NCBI GenBank assembly: GCA_018433775.1
Contig: JAHDQN010000057.1
Span: 1-64,000, forward strand
Direction of reading: 5' to 3'
From: Deltaproteobacteria bacterium
GTDB lineage: Bacteria; Desulfobacterota; Desulfomonilia; UBA1062
Length of the DNA stretch: 64,000 nucleotides
In this document: piece by piece, positions 33,842 through 41,604 of the stretch
How the letters are laid out: the number at the start of each line of letters is the position of its first letter
Numbering within the stretch: position 1 is the stretch's first letter
Position numbers and translations under genes: made by a program
Notes under the pieces: model-generated
Told to the model about the DNA's origin: nothing
The model's input: the letters and a program-made list of their open reading frames with translations, nothing else
Database searches by the model: none

Positions 33842-34782
33842 TACACCCCTGCCGGGCCCTGCCGCGGGCTGCGCTCGAGCGAGTCCCGGTCCCATTTACC
33901 CAGACACGCCGCGGCTTCGTAGGTGCTCTGGAAGAACGAGAGCAGCATGTCGTCGGGCGAGTCGGAAGATCTCACGGCATCGTAGGGCAGGATGAACTCC
34001 CCGAGGCCCTGATGGTAGTACGCCTCCCTCGGCTCCACAGGGTAGGCCTTGAAACCCTCGGGTTCGGGATACGTGTAGGCGTAAAAGGCCGGCGAACCCA
34101 GGCCTGCGCCGGGCCAGAACCCGCAGCTGCTCACCTCGTGAGAGTAGGCCTCGAGAGTGACATATTGGGCGAGGCCCGGAACCGGGGCATGCTCAGGCGC
34201 GCGCCGCCCCGAGAAACGGGACACCGCGATGTCGAACCCGCCCCAGAAAAAGTGGACCGGGCTGTCCTTGCCGATGAAACGTGAGCGGAACACCTGCATG
34301 ACCCGGTCGGCCTGTACGAGCACCTTCCAGAACTTCAGCGCATAATCCCTGTCATAGGCGCTGTGCCTGGTGTCCAGCTCGAAGGGTATGCTCTCCGGCA
34401 CCTCGACAGGGGTGGTCCAGATCGACACCTCTATCCCGAGCGAGCGCAGGGCATACATGGTCTCGTGGTAAAAGTCGGCCACCGAGCGGGGCCTGAGCCT
34501 GATCGATCGCTTTTCACCGTCTCCGGTCACGATGTTCATTACATGGTCGATGATATCGAAATCCATCTGAAATACCTGGTCGGCATAGGGGATCGGCAGC
34601 GTGGTCAGCCCGCGAGCAGATATATAGAGCGGCACCTGCCACCAGTGATTGGTCATGGGCTCGAGTCTGAGCTTGATCTTCCCGACTATCTGAGACCACA
34701 GCCGAAGGGTGTCGTGGGTATCCTGCCAGGCACCCAGCGGCAGGCCCGGCCACAGCTCTTCCCTGATTTCCGTGAGCGGCAT
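33835..34782 (-). CDS. DUF5996 family protein
   Basis: 315 aa, AAGGAG upstream. Family hallmarks: LWPGLPLGAWQDTHDTLRLW (residues 9-28), SQIVGKIKLRL, NHWWQVPLYISARGLTT and a central HFFWGGFDIAVSRFSG. No signal peptide. The function of the family is not known to me. Its stop overlaps the end of the convergent gene at 33548-33841 by seven bases. Confidence 0.85.
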   Translation of the reverse strand: MPLTEIREELWPGLPLGAWQDTHDTLRLWSQIVGKIKLRLEPMTNHWWQVPLYISARGLTTLPIPYADQVFQMDFDIIDHVMNIVTGDGEKRSIRLRPRSVADFYHETMYALRSLGIEVSIWTTPVEVPESIPFELDTRHSAYDRDYALKFWKVLVQADRVMQVFRSRFIGKDSPVHFFWGGFDIAVSRFSGRRAPEHAPVPGLAQYVTLEAYSHEVSSCGFWPGAGLGSPAFYAYTYPEPEGFKAYPVEPREAYYHQGLGEFILPYDAVRSSDSPDDMLLSFFQSTYEAAACLGKWDRDSLERSPRQGPAGVYH

Positions 34783-34817
34783 GATTCTCCTTGTCCTTTC
34801 TCGTCCGTCTTGCTTTG

Positions 34818-35033
34818 TCAGTCAGGGTTTTTCCGTTTGCCGCCCCAGCGGCGGAAGGCTTCGATCTGGTCGTCCAGATGTGAGGCGACATCCGCACTGC
34901 TCGTCTCGGCCAGGATCTTGTACATCTCTATGGCCGCAAGGGCCAGCTTGTCCTGAGCCCTGAGAATGAATACCGGCTCGTTGTCTTCCACATGCGGGAT
35001 AGAAACGTTGCCGTATTTTCCTGAGACCGCCAT
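34818..35033 (-). CDS. Small hypothetical protein, 71 aa
   Basis: ATG at 35033 with GGAGG at good spacing. Sequence MAVSGKYGNVSIPHVEDNEP leads into a helix LALAAIEMYKILAETS and an Arg/Lys-rich tail. No family recognised. It lies 35 bp upstream of the DUF5996 gene in the same direction, so probably co-transcribed. Confidence 0.6.
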   Translation of the reverse strand: MAVSGKYGNVSIPHVEDNEPVFILRAQDKLALAAIEMYKILAETSSADVASHLDDQIEAFRRWGGKRKNPD

Positions 35034-35137
35034 ATCCGACCTCCAACGTGATTTATAGAGAAAATAATACGTGAGCGTCCGCTTCATTCAATCGCTCTGC
35101 GGGATCAGAATCCCTCTGCCCTCGGGGCGGCCTTCTT

Positions 35138-35443
35138 TTAATCGTCGCTCACGGTGACCGCGGTCTCCTGATTGATGGTTCTCGCATCCGGGGCTGTTTG
35201 ATCGAGGATATCGGGCGCGTCGCCCCAGATATACCCGAAGTCGACAGGGGCGGGGATGCGGCCGTGCACCGTCTCGGCCAGCTCGACATATTCCGGGGCG
35301 CTCTGCATGTACGGCTCATGAATGGCAGGGTCGCACGGGAAAGGGGGTATCTGGTCGATCCCCCTGCCGGTCATGACATCTCCGCACAAGAAGAGCGTGA
35401 TCCACGGGTCTGGTCTCACATCGGATTCTCCGGATCTCTCCAT
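35138..35443 (-). pseudogene. CapA-type metallophosphatase, N-terminal remnant
   Basis: 101 aa matching the N-terminus of capA/PgsA-like (poly-gamma-glutamate synthesis) proteins: LFLCGDVMTGRGIDQI, then SAPEYVELAETVHGRIP, YIWGDAPDILDQTAPDAR and INQETAVTVSDD. The next codon is a stop. Intact relatives have about 350-400 residues, so three quarters is missing. No good ribosome site upstream. Confidence 0.75.
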
Positions 35444-35694
35444 ACCGAACTTTTCACTGCTTCACTCTTTTATGATGCGTGGGACGAACCATTGTGTCCA
35501 TGCCGGTGAGCCGGGATTTCTGCTCAGGAATCATCCTCTCTGGTGGGCATGGCAGCGGGAAATAGACTTCCCCTTTATCAGTGGTTGAAAACGACCGCTG
35601 TGTTATCTATTGTAAGCTGGAGCGATATCATCGTGCGGGCCGGTGCCGGAAAGGGCTTCCGGTCCTGTTCGGAGCGCAAGGCAAGGGGCGGATC

Positions 35695-37152
35695 ATGGCG
35701 GTTCCCCGCGAGCTCAGACAGATCTCGGATGCGGTGTGGGAGCTTCCCGTGTCGTGGAAGCCCGGGATGCGTGTGCCGGCTCGCCTGTACGGGACGAGGG
35801 ATCTGGTCGAGCACTTCGACGACGGCGTGTTCGAGCAGGCCGCCAACGTGGCCACGCTGCCCGGGATTCAGAAATACTCCTTCTGCATGCCCGACGGGCA
35901 CTGGGGCTACGGCTTTCCCATCGGCGGGGTCGCGGCCTTCGACCCTGACGAAGGGGTGATCTCCCCCGGGGGCATCGGGTTCGACATCAACTGCGGCATG
36001 CGGCTGGTGGCCACGAATCTCACCTGCGGCGAGGTCGAGCCCCACCTCCACCGGCTCGTTGACAGGCTCTTCGAGAGGATTCCCTCCGGGGTCGGGAGCA
36101 CGGGGTTCGTAAGGCTCGACGAGGACGAGTTTCTCGACGTGGTTGAGCAGGGATCACGCTGGTGCCTGAGAAACGGCTATGCCCTTCCCGAAGACCTGGA
36201 GCTCACCGAGGAGCAGGGCTGCATGGAGGGGGCCGATGCCGCAAAGGTGAGTCACAAGGCCGTGCAGCGCGGCCACAACCAGATCGGCACCCTGGGTTCG
36301 GGCAACCACTACCTCGAAATCCAGGTGGCGAGGAAGGAGAACATCTTCAACCCCGGGCTCGCCAGGGCCTTCGGCATCACCATGCCGGACCAGGTCGTGG
36401 TGATGTATCACTGCGGGAGCAGGGGGTTCGGCCACCAGGTGGCAACCGATTATCTCCACGTCCTGCTCGATGTCATGGAGCGGGTCTACGGCATCAGGAT
36501 CATCGACAGGGAGCTCGCGTGCGCACCCTTCCGCTCACCCCAGGGCCAGGACTACTTCTCGGCCATGAAATGCGCGGTGAACATGTCGTTCGCAAACCGC
36601 CAGGTCATCCTGCACCGCGTGCGCGAGGTGTTCTCCGACGTGTTCGGGAAATCTCCCGACGACCTGGGCATCCGCCAGGTCTACGACGTGACCCACAACA
36701 CCGCCAAGCTGGAGGAGCACGTCATCGACGGGCGCAGACGCAGGGTCCTCATCCACCGCAAAGGCTCCACGCGGGCCTTCGGCCCGGGTATGGAGGGAAT
36801 CCCCGAACGCTACAAGCCATTCGGCCAGCCCGTGATCATCGGCGGCAGCATGGAGACCGGCTCGTACCTGCTCGCCGGGGTCGAGTCAGGGGACCAGACC
36901 TTCTATTCCACGGCGCACGGAAGCGGCAGGGTGATGAGCCGCCACAGCGCGAGAAAGAAGTACCAGGGCAAGAATCTGGTCAGGGAAATGCAGTTCCGGG
37001 GGATTTATGTCCGCACCGCCTCTCTGAGGGGCCTGGCCGAAGAGGCGGGGGGTGCCTACAAGGACATCGACGCCGTGGCCAGGGCGAGCGAGCTCGCCGG
37101 CATCAGCACCCCGGTGGTCAGACTTACGCCCATCGGGAACATCAAAGGTTAG
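35695..37152 (+). CDS. rtcB: RNA 3'-phosphate / tRNA-splicing ligase RtcB
   Basis: 485 aa from the ATG at 35695 (the frame is open to 35581). GHWGYGFPIGGVAAF, SPGGIGFDINCGMRL with the metal-binding Cys, HNQIGTLGSGNHYLEIQ, YHCGSRGFGHQ, YDVTHNTAKLEEH, LIHRKGSTRAFGPG and GSMETGSYLLAG are all present; the guanylylated His lies in STAHGSGRVMSR (about residue 405). It joins 2',3'-cyclic phosphate or 3'-phosphate RNA ends to 5'-OH ends with GTP and Mn2+. The archease gene follows after 3 bp. Confidence 0.96.
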   Translation: MAVPRELRQISDAVWELPVSWKPGMRVPARLYGTRDLVEHFDDGVFEQAANVATLPGIQKYSFCMPDGHWGYGFPIGGVAAFDPDEGVISPGGIGFDINCGMRLVATNLTCGEVEPHLHRLVDRLFERIPSGVGSTGFVRLDEDEFLDVVEQGSRWCLRNGYALPEDLELTEEQGCMEGADAAKVSHKAVQRGHNQIGTLGSGNHYLEIQVARKENIFNPGLARAFGITMPDQVVVMYHCGSRGFGHQVATDYLHVLLDVMERVYGIRIIDRELACAPFRSPQGQDYFSAMKCAVNMSFANRQVILHRVREVFSDVFGKSPDDLGIRQVYDVTHNTAKLEEHVIDGRRRRVLIHRKGSTRAFGPGMEGIPERYKPFGQPVIIGGSMETGSYLLAGVESGDQTFYSTAHGSGRVMSRHSARKKYQGKNLVREMQFRGIYVRTASLRGLAEEAGGAYKDIDAVARASELAGISTPVVRLTPIGNIKG

Positions 37153-37155
37153 CCC

Positions 37156-37587
37156 ATGCCGTATACCTACCTGGAAGAGATCGCGATCGCCGATGCGGCC
37201 TTCGAGGCGCGGGCTGACACGAGAGAAGGTCTTTTCGTCGAAGCGGGCGATGCGCTGGTGAATGTCATGGTCGAAGATCTGAAGAGCGTCCGCCCCCTGG
37301 TGCGCCGCAGCTTCCATGCGCAGGCGGAAGACCTGGAGCGGCTGCTCTTCGAGTATCTCCAGCAGTTCATCTTTTTCAAGGATGCCGAGCAGCTCCTGCT
37401 CAGGGTCTCAAAGGTCGCCATTACCGAAGAGAGCGGGATGCTCGAACTCACGGCAGAGGCTGCGGGCGAAAAAATAGACCCCAAAAGGCACGACCTCAAT
37501 GCCGATGTCAAGGCGGTCACCCTCCACCGGTTCCGCGTCCGGCACGAGCCCGGAGGATGGACTGCCGTGGTGGTGCTCGATATCTAG
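37156..37587 (+). CDS. Archease, RtcB cofactor
   Basis: 143 aa. The family features are present: N-terminal ADAAFEARADTREGLFVEAG, FLFEYLQQFIFFKD-like LLFEYLQQFIFFKDAE, the DPKRHDLNADVKAVTLHRF segment with acidic and His residues that form the Ca2+ site, and the C-terminal TAVVVLDI. Archease speeds RtcB guanylylation and multiple turnover. Start is four bases after the RtcB stop, consistent with one operon. Confidence 0.95.
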   Translation: MPYTYLEEIAIADAAFEARADTREGLFVEAGDALVNVMVEDLKSVRPLVRRSFHAQAEDLERLLFEYLQQFIFFKDAEQLLLRVSKVAITEESGMLELTAEAAGEKIDPKRHDLNADVKAVTLHRFRVRHEPGGWTAVVVLDI

Positions 37588-38058
37588 TCCTCCAGTGATT
37601 GTCCCCGGAGCATGAGACGACCGCTGGATGCTCCCGCAGAGAGACTGTCATGTCTTCGAATCGTTATGCGACGATCTGCATCTTTGGGCCCGGGCTGCAG
37701 CCCTCAGTAGTCCCGAACACGAACGGCTGCAGGTCTATTTCCTCTGGCGGCGCCTGACAGCCGTCTGAAGGGATACCGGGGCGCTCACCGCGGTTTTGGG
37801 GAGACTTGCGCGCATGGTCCTCACTCCATGGGCGAAAGGCCGGCAGTGAGATCGTGTGCGCGCTGGGCAGCCTGAAAGGATTTCCACGCATCTTTCTTTT
37901 ACGTGAAATCATCTAAACCAATTGTCCTTACGGATGGACATACCGGAAGAGGCCCTGCGCAAGCAGCGAAAGATACGTCCAGGCATGCTCCGTAAGAGAA
38001 ACGGGCAAGCCCGCCGGCGGAGCTTTTCCGCCGGAGAAAGAGAAAGGAGCCTGGAACC
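37588..38058. other. Intergenic region, no gene
   Basis: About 470 bp with no convincing frame. It ends in an 8-bp hairpin (CCGGCGGA ... TCCGCCGG, 38014-38034) followed directly by the purine-rich ribosome site of the next small gene; the hairpin could affect its translation or be a terminator-like relic. Confidence 0.5.
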
Positions 38059-38238
38059 ATGGCCGGCACGAAGGAAATAGACAGTTGTAAGGTTTGCGCC
38101 AGAAGGGTCGGGTCAGAGGGGACCATGCAACGGGATCAGATCGTCTGGATGTGCCCCCAGTGCAGTGAAACCTTGGGAAGGCTGACGGGCGATCTCTCCG
38201 TTGAAACCGTGCGGTTCCTGACCGGCAATGTGCTGTAA
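38059..38238 (+). CDS. Small zinc-ribbon-like protein, 59 aa
   Basis: ATG at 38059 with AAAGGAG nine bases upstream. The sequence MAGTKEIDSCKVCARRVG holds the first CxxC, and WMCPQCSETLGR the second, 20 residues apart, as in a single zinc ribbon. The last 20 residues (LTGDLSVETVRFLTGNVL) are not charged. Function unknown; a nucleic-acid or protein-binding adapter is typical of such ribbons. It follows the rtcB-archease pair in the same orientation but after a 470-bp gap. Confidence 0.6.
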   Translation: MAGTKEIDSCKVCARRVGSEGTMQRDQIVWMCPQCSETLGRLTGDLSVETVRFLTGNVL

Positions 38239-38987
38239 CGGCCCTTTTTTGCGTTGGCGTGAATTGTGGACGCAGCGCAGTTCTGCCCCGCTTCTCCTGA
38301 ACGCCTCTGCGGCTTTATGCACGGTCAGGGGCTTCGAGACGATCCTCAGGAGGAATTCGCCGTGCTCGAGACCGGTCTTGAAATATGAGACCATCAGTCT
38401 ATACAGACGGCCGTCCCTCTCAAAGGATGCCCGGCTGTTTGTGTCTTCCGGCGGTTTAAGCGCACGACCGGTTCTTGTTGATTCCGGCAATGTTTTGCCG
38501 GGTATTCAACCCGTGAAGACCTTCATATGTAAGAAAAACCGCCTGAAAGGTGTAGGCAAAGACTGAACAGGGACCGATATCCGTGAATCAGGTATCCAGG
38601 CGCCCGGCAGTGAGCCGAAAACGCGGGTCAGACCCTGGGGCATGTGAGGTCTGTACCCTTCTGAACCGCTTATGATGCCCTTTCAGCGCGCCATGAGATC
38701 AGTTGGAGATCCGTGTTCGCTCTTCCTGTGTCCCGAAAACGGAGCCTCGATCGGCGGCATAGGATTTTGACCGATGGATGTAAAGATATAAAAAACAGAA
38801 AACATTACTGAAAGAGGCTAAAATATAACCTGTTGAGAATCATAGGGTGTAGGCCGATCACCTGCAGAAAGTAAGCCGGCATTTCACAACATTATCAGAC
38901 ATTGGCGGGCATACAAACGAATTGAATAGTCCTACATTGCACACGCAACTTCAACAAGACAGAAAAGACTGGAGAAGGAGGTAGATA
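38239..38987. other. Intergenic region upstream of acs
   Basis: About 750 bp. A minus-strand frame at 38113-38490 has protein-like composition but a TTG start and overlaps the zinc-ribbon gene, so it is not annotated. A near-palindrome GGGTCAGACC ... GGTCTGTACCC (38625-38658) resembles the REP-type repeat seen at 44721-44783. AT-rich DNA at 38760-38840 might hold the acs promoter, but no clear hexamers were found. Confidence 0.45.
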
Positions 38988-40961
38988 ATGGCCGACATCA
39001 ATGAACAAGATTTTTATGACAAGGTTTTTCCTGTCCCCGAGAGGGTGAGAGAGAAATCCTATGTCAAGAGCAGGGAAGAGTATGACCGGATGTACAAGGA
39101 ATCCATAGAAAATCCGGATGCCTTCTGGGGCAAGATGGCATTAGAAAGGCTGAGTTGGTTCAAGCCCTTTGACAAGAACAAGGTATCCGACTGGTCCTTC
39201 GGCGACGACCTGCACGTGAAATGGTTCGAAGGCGGAAAGCTCAACGTGAGTTACAATTGCCTGGACAGGCACCTGGAAACAAAGAAAAACAAGGCAGCCA
39301 TTATCTTCGAGGGTAACGACCCTAACGACTGGAAGGTCTTTACATATTTCGACATGTACCGCGAGGTGAACAAGTGCGCCAACGTGCTCAAGGGCCTGGG
39401 GGTAAAAAAGGGTGACGTGGTAGGCATCTATCTTCCCATGATTCCGGAGCTGGTCATCACCATGCTGGCATGCACCAGGATCGGCGCTCTGCACATGATC
39501 GTTTTCGGCGGATTCTCCGCCGAGGCCTTAAGAGACAGGATCAACGACTGCAACGCCTCCGTGCTCATTACCTGCGACGGAACATTCCGCGGCAGCAAGG
39601 CGGTACCGCAGAAGGCCAATGCCGACAAGGCGACCGAGCAGTGCCCGTCCGTCAAGACCCAGCTCGTGGTCAGGCGCACCGGCACCGAGGTCGTGATGAA
39701 GGAAGGCCGCGACGTCTGGTACGAAGAGCTCATGGCCAAGGCCCCGATGTACTGCAAGCCCGAGGAGATGGATGCCGAAGATCCGATGTTCATCCTCTAC
39801 ACCTCCGGTTCCACCGGAAAACCCAAGGGCGTGCTGCACACGACGGCAGGATATCTCCTCTATGCATCCATGACGCAGGAATATGCATTCGACGTGCGCG
39901 ATGAAGACATCTACTGGTGCACCGCCGACATCGGGTGGGTGACCGGCCACAGCTACGTCACCTACGGGCCGCTGTGCAACGGCTACACGAGCATCGTGTT
40001 CGAGGGCGTGCCCAGCTATCCGGCCTACGACCGGTTCTGGGCCATCGTCGAGAAGTACAATGTCAACAACTTCTACACCGCACCGACCGCTATCCGCGCG
40101 ATCGCGAAGGAAGGCGACAAGTGGGTTGAAATGCACGACCTCTCCTCGCTGAGGGTCCTGGGTTCCGTGGGCGAGCCGCTGAACCCCGAGGCATGGTGGT
40201 GGTACTACGACAAGGTGGGCGGCAGCAGGTGCACGATCGCCGACACCTGGTGGCAGAGCGAGACGGGCGGCCACATGATTCTCCCGCTGCCCGGAGCCAT
40301 CGACATCAAGCCCGCAAAGGCCATGGTGCCGTTCTTCGGCGTTGTCCCCGCCATCATGGATGACGAGGGCAAGGAAATAGTCGGCCCCGGCAAGGGGTCC
40401 CTGTGCATCAAGGCGGCCTGGCCCGGAATGCTGAGGGGCGTGTGGGGCGACCCTGAAAAGTTCAAGGAAAACTATTTCTCGCAGTTCCCGGGCTGCTACT
40501 TCTCGGGCGACGGCGCAGAGAGGGATGCTGACGGCGACTACAAGATCACCGGCAGGGTGGACGACGTTATCAACGTATCAGGCCACAGAATGGGAACGGC
40601 CGAGGTCGAGGCCGCACTCACCCTGCACCCGAACGTCGCCGAGTCGGCCGTGGTGGGCTTCCCCCACAACATCAAGGGCCAGGGCATCTATGCATACGTC
40701 ACGCTGAACACCGGCGTGGAGAAGACCGATGCGCTGAAAAAAGACCTGGTGGCCCTCGTTCGCAAGGAGATCGGCCCCATCGCTTCGCCGGACTTCATCC
40801 AGTGGGCGGACGGTCTTCCCAAGACCCGTTCGGGCAAGATCATGCGCCGCGTGCTCAGGAAGATCGCTGCCAGCGAATTCACCGATCTCGGCGATGTTTC
40901 GACCATGGCGGACTCCGCCGTTGTCGACGATCTGATCAACGGAAGAAAGAACATCGGTTAA
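38988..40961 (+). CDS. acs: Acetyl-CoA synthetase (AMP-forming)
   Basis: 657 aa, the normal length. Start with GGAGGTAGATA. Family motifs: [17 protein letters not shown] (about residue 267), [32 protein letters not shown], and the C-terminal [15 protein letters not shown] with the catalytic Lys (about 610), which in the family is inactivated by Pat acetylation. It makes acetyl-CoA from acetate, ATP and CoA. A strong hairpin follows at 40973. The neighbouring protein at 41605-44340 carries a GNAT domain of the Pat type, so post-translational control is plausible. Confidence 0.95.
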   Translation: MADINEQDFYDKVFPVPERVREKSYVKSREEYDRMYKESIENPDAFWGKMALERLSWFKPFDKNKVSDWSFGDDLHVKWFEGGKLNVSYNCLDRHLETKKNKAAIIFEGNDPNDWKVFTYFDMYREVNKCANVLKGLGVKKGDVVGIYLPMIPELVITMLACTRIGALHMIVFGGFSAEALRDRINDCNASVLITCDGTFRGSKAVPQKANADKATEQCPSVKTQLVVRRTGTEVVMKEGRDVWYEELMAKAPMYCKPEEMDAEDPMFILYTSGSTGKPKGVLHTTAGYLLYASMTQEYAFDVRDEDIYWCTADIGWVTGHSYVTYGPLCNGYTSIVFEGVPSYPAYDRFWAIVEKYNVNNFYTAPTAIRAIAKEGDKWVEMHDLSSLRVLGSVGEPLNPEAWWWYYDKVGGSRCTIADTWWQSETGGHMILPLPGAIDIKPAKAMVPFFGVVPAIMDDEGKEIVGPGKGSLCIKAAWPGMLRGVWGDPEKFKENYFSQFPGCYFSGDGAERDADGDYKITGRVDDVINVSGHRMGTAEVEAALTLHPNVAESAVVGFPHNIKGQGIYAYVTLNTGVEKTDALKKDLVALVRKEIGPIASPDFIQWADGLPKTRSGKIMRRVLRKIAASEFTDLGDVSTMADSAVVDDLINGRKNIG

Positions 40962-40972
40962 GAGAACACAGG

Positions 40973-41003
40973 ACAAGACCCCGGCTACAGGGCGGGGTCT
41001 TGT
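40973..41003 (+). terminator. Terminator-like hairpin after acs
   Basis: ACAAGACCCCG, 9-nt loop, CGGGGTCTTGT: perfect 11-bp stem 12 bp after the acs stop. There is no T-run, so its efficiency is uncertain. Confidence 0.7.
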
Positions 41004-41065
41004 TCAAAGGCTTATCCGGCATCATGAACAAGGTTTCATCAGCCATGTAACGCTTTGCATGAGGG

Positions 41066-41098
41066 AAGAGAAGGTTGGAATCGGTCCAGCCTTCTCTT
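41066..41098. repeat. Inverted repeat downstream of acs
   Basis: AAGAGAAGG ... CCTTCTCTT, 9-bp stem with added inner pairs GGA/TCC. No T-run follows. Could be a second terminator. Confidence 0.55.
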
Positions 41099-41566
41099 GT
41101 CTCGAACGTATTTCCGGCCGCACCTTCGTCAAGTGAAGAAATCCGCCCTGTCCAGCGAAGTCAGTGAATATCTTTAAAACCACCGCTCCTCGCCGGTCAA
41201 TTTTGGGATCACTTCATCCCGCCGCCTTGGATATCCCTTTCCCCGCCGCTACCCTGGTCTGCTGAAGATGCTGAAGCGTTCCCTCCACCGGGAGGGCTCG
41301 TTCCGCGCTGGAAGGCATCAGCCGGCTTCAACGGGCGCCAGGCATTGCGCATCGGGAGTTCCCGATATCGTCGGGATCAGGAAAGGGATTTGAGGGGAAT
41401 TCCGTGCATGCGCAGAACGGGTTGGGCCTCTCTTTCACCCGGCATGGGGCCGCGGATTGTAGGGAGGGTGCCGGATTCACCCCCTTACAAAGCAGGCAAA
41501 GGATTTTAACCAGAGGAAACCGCCCCACGAGATCCATGGCATGAGATCGCGCTTACCGATCGAAAG
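41099..41566. other. Intergenic region, nothing recognised
   Basis: About 470 bp between the acs hairpins and the end of the convergent acyl-CoA synthetase gene. No credible frame, RNA gene or repeat was found. Confidence 0.5.
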
Positions 41567-41589
41567 GGGCGGCGAGCCGGTCGCCGCCC
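41567..41589 (-). terminator. Hairpin terminating the ADP-forming synthetase gene
   Basis: GGGCGGCGA, GCCGG loop, TCGCCGCCC, only 15 bp after the stop on the minus strand, followed there by TTT. Confidence 0.65.
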
Positions 41590-41604
41590 TTCGAGCCGGT
41601 ATCA

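Noticed and set aside
38113-38490. A minus-strand frame with some protein-like composition (RLYRLMVSYFKTGLEHGEFL)
   Set aside because: TTG start, no ribosome site, overlaps the zinc-ribbon gene that has a good ribosome site and CxxC motifs. It could be an old gene remnant, but I cannot support it.
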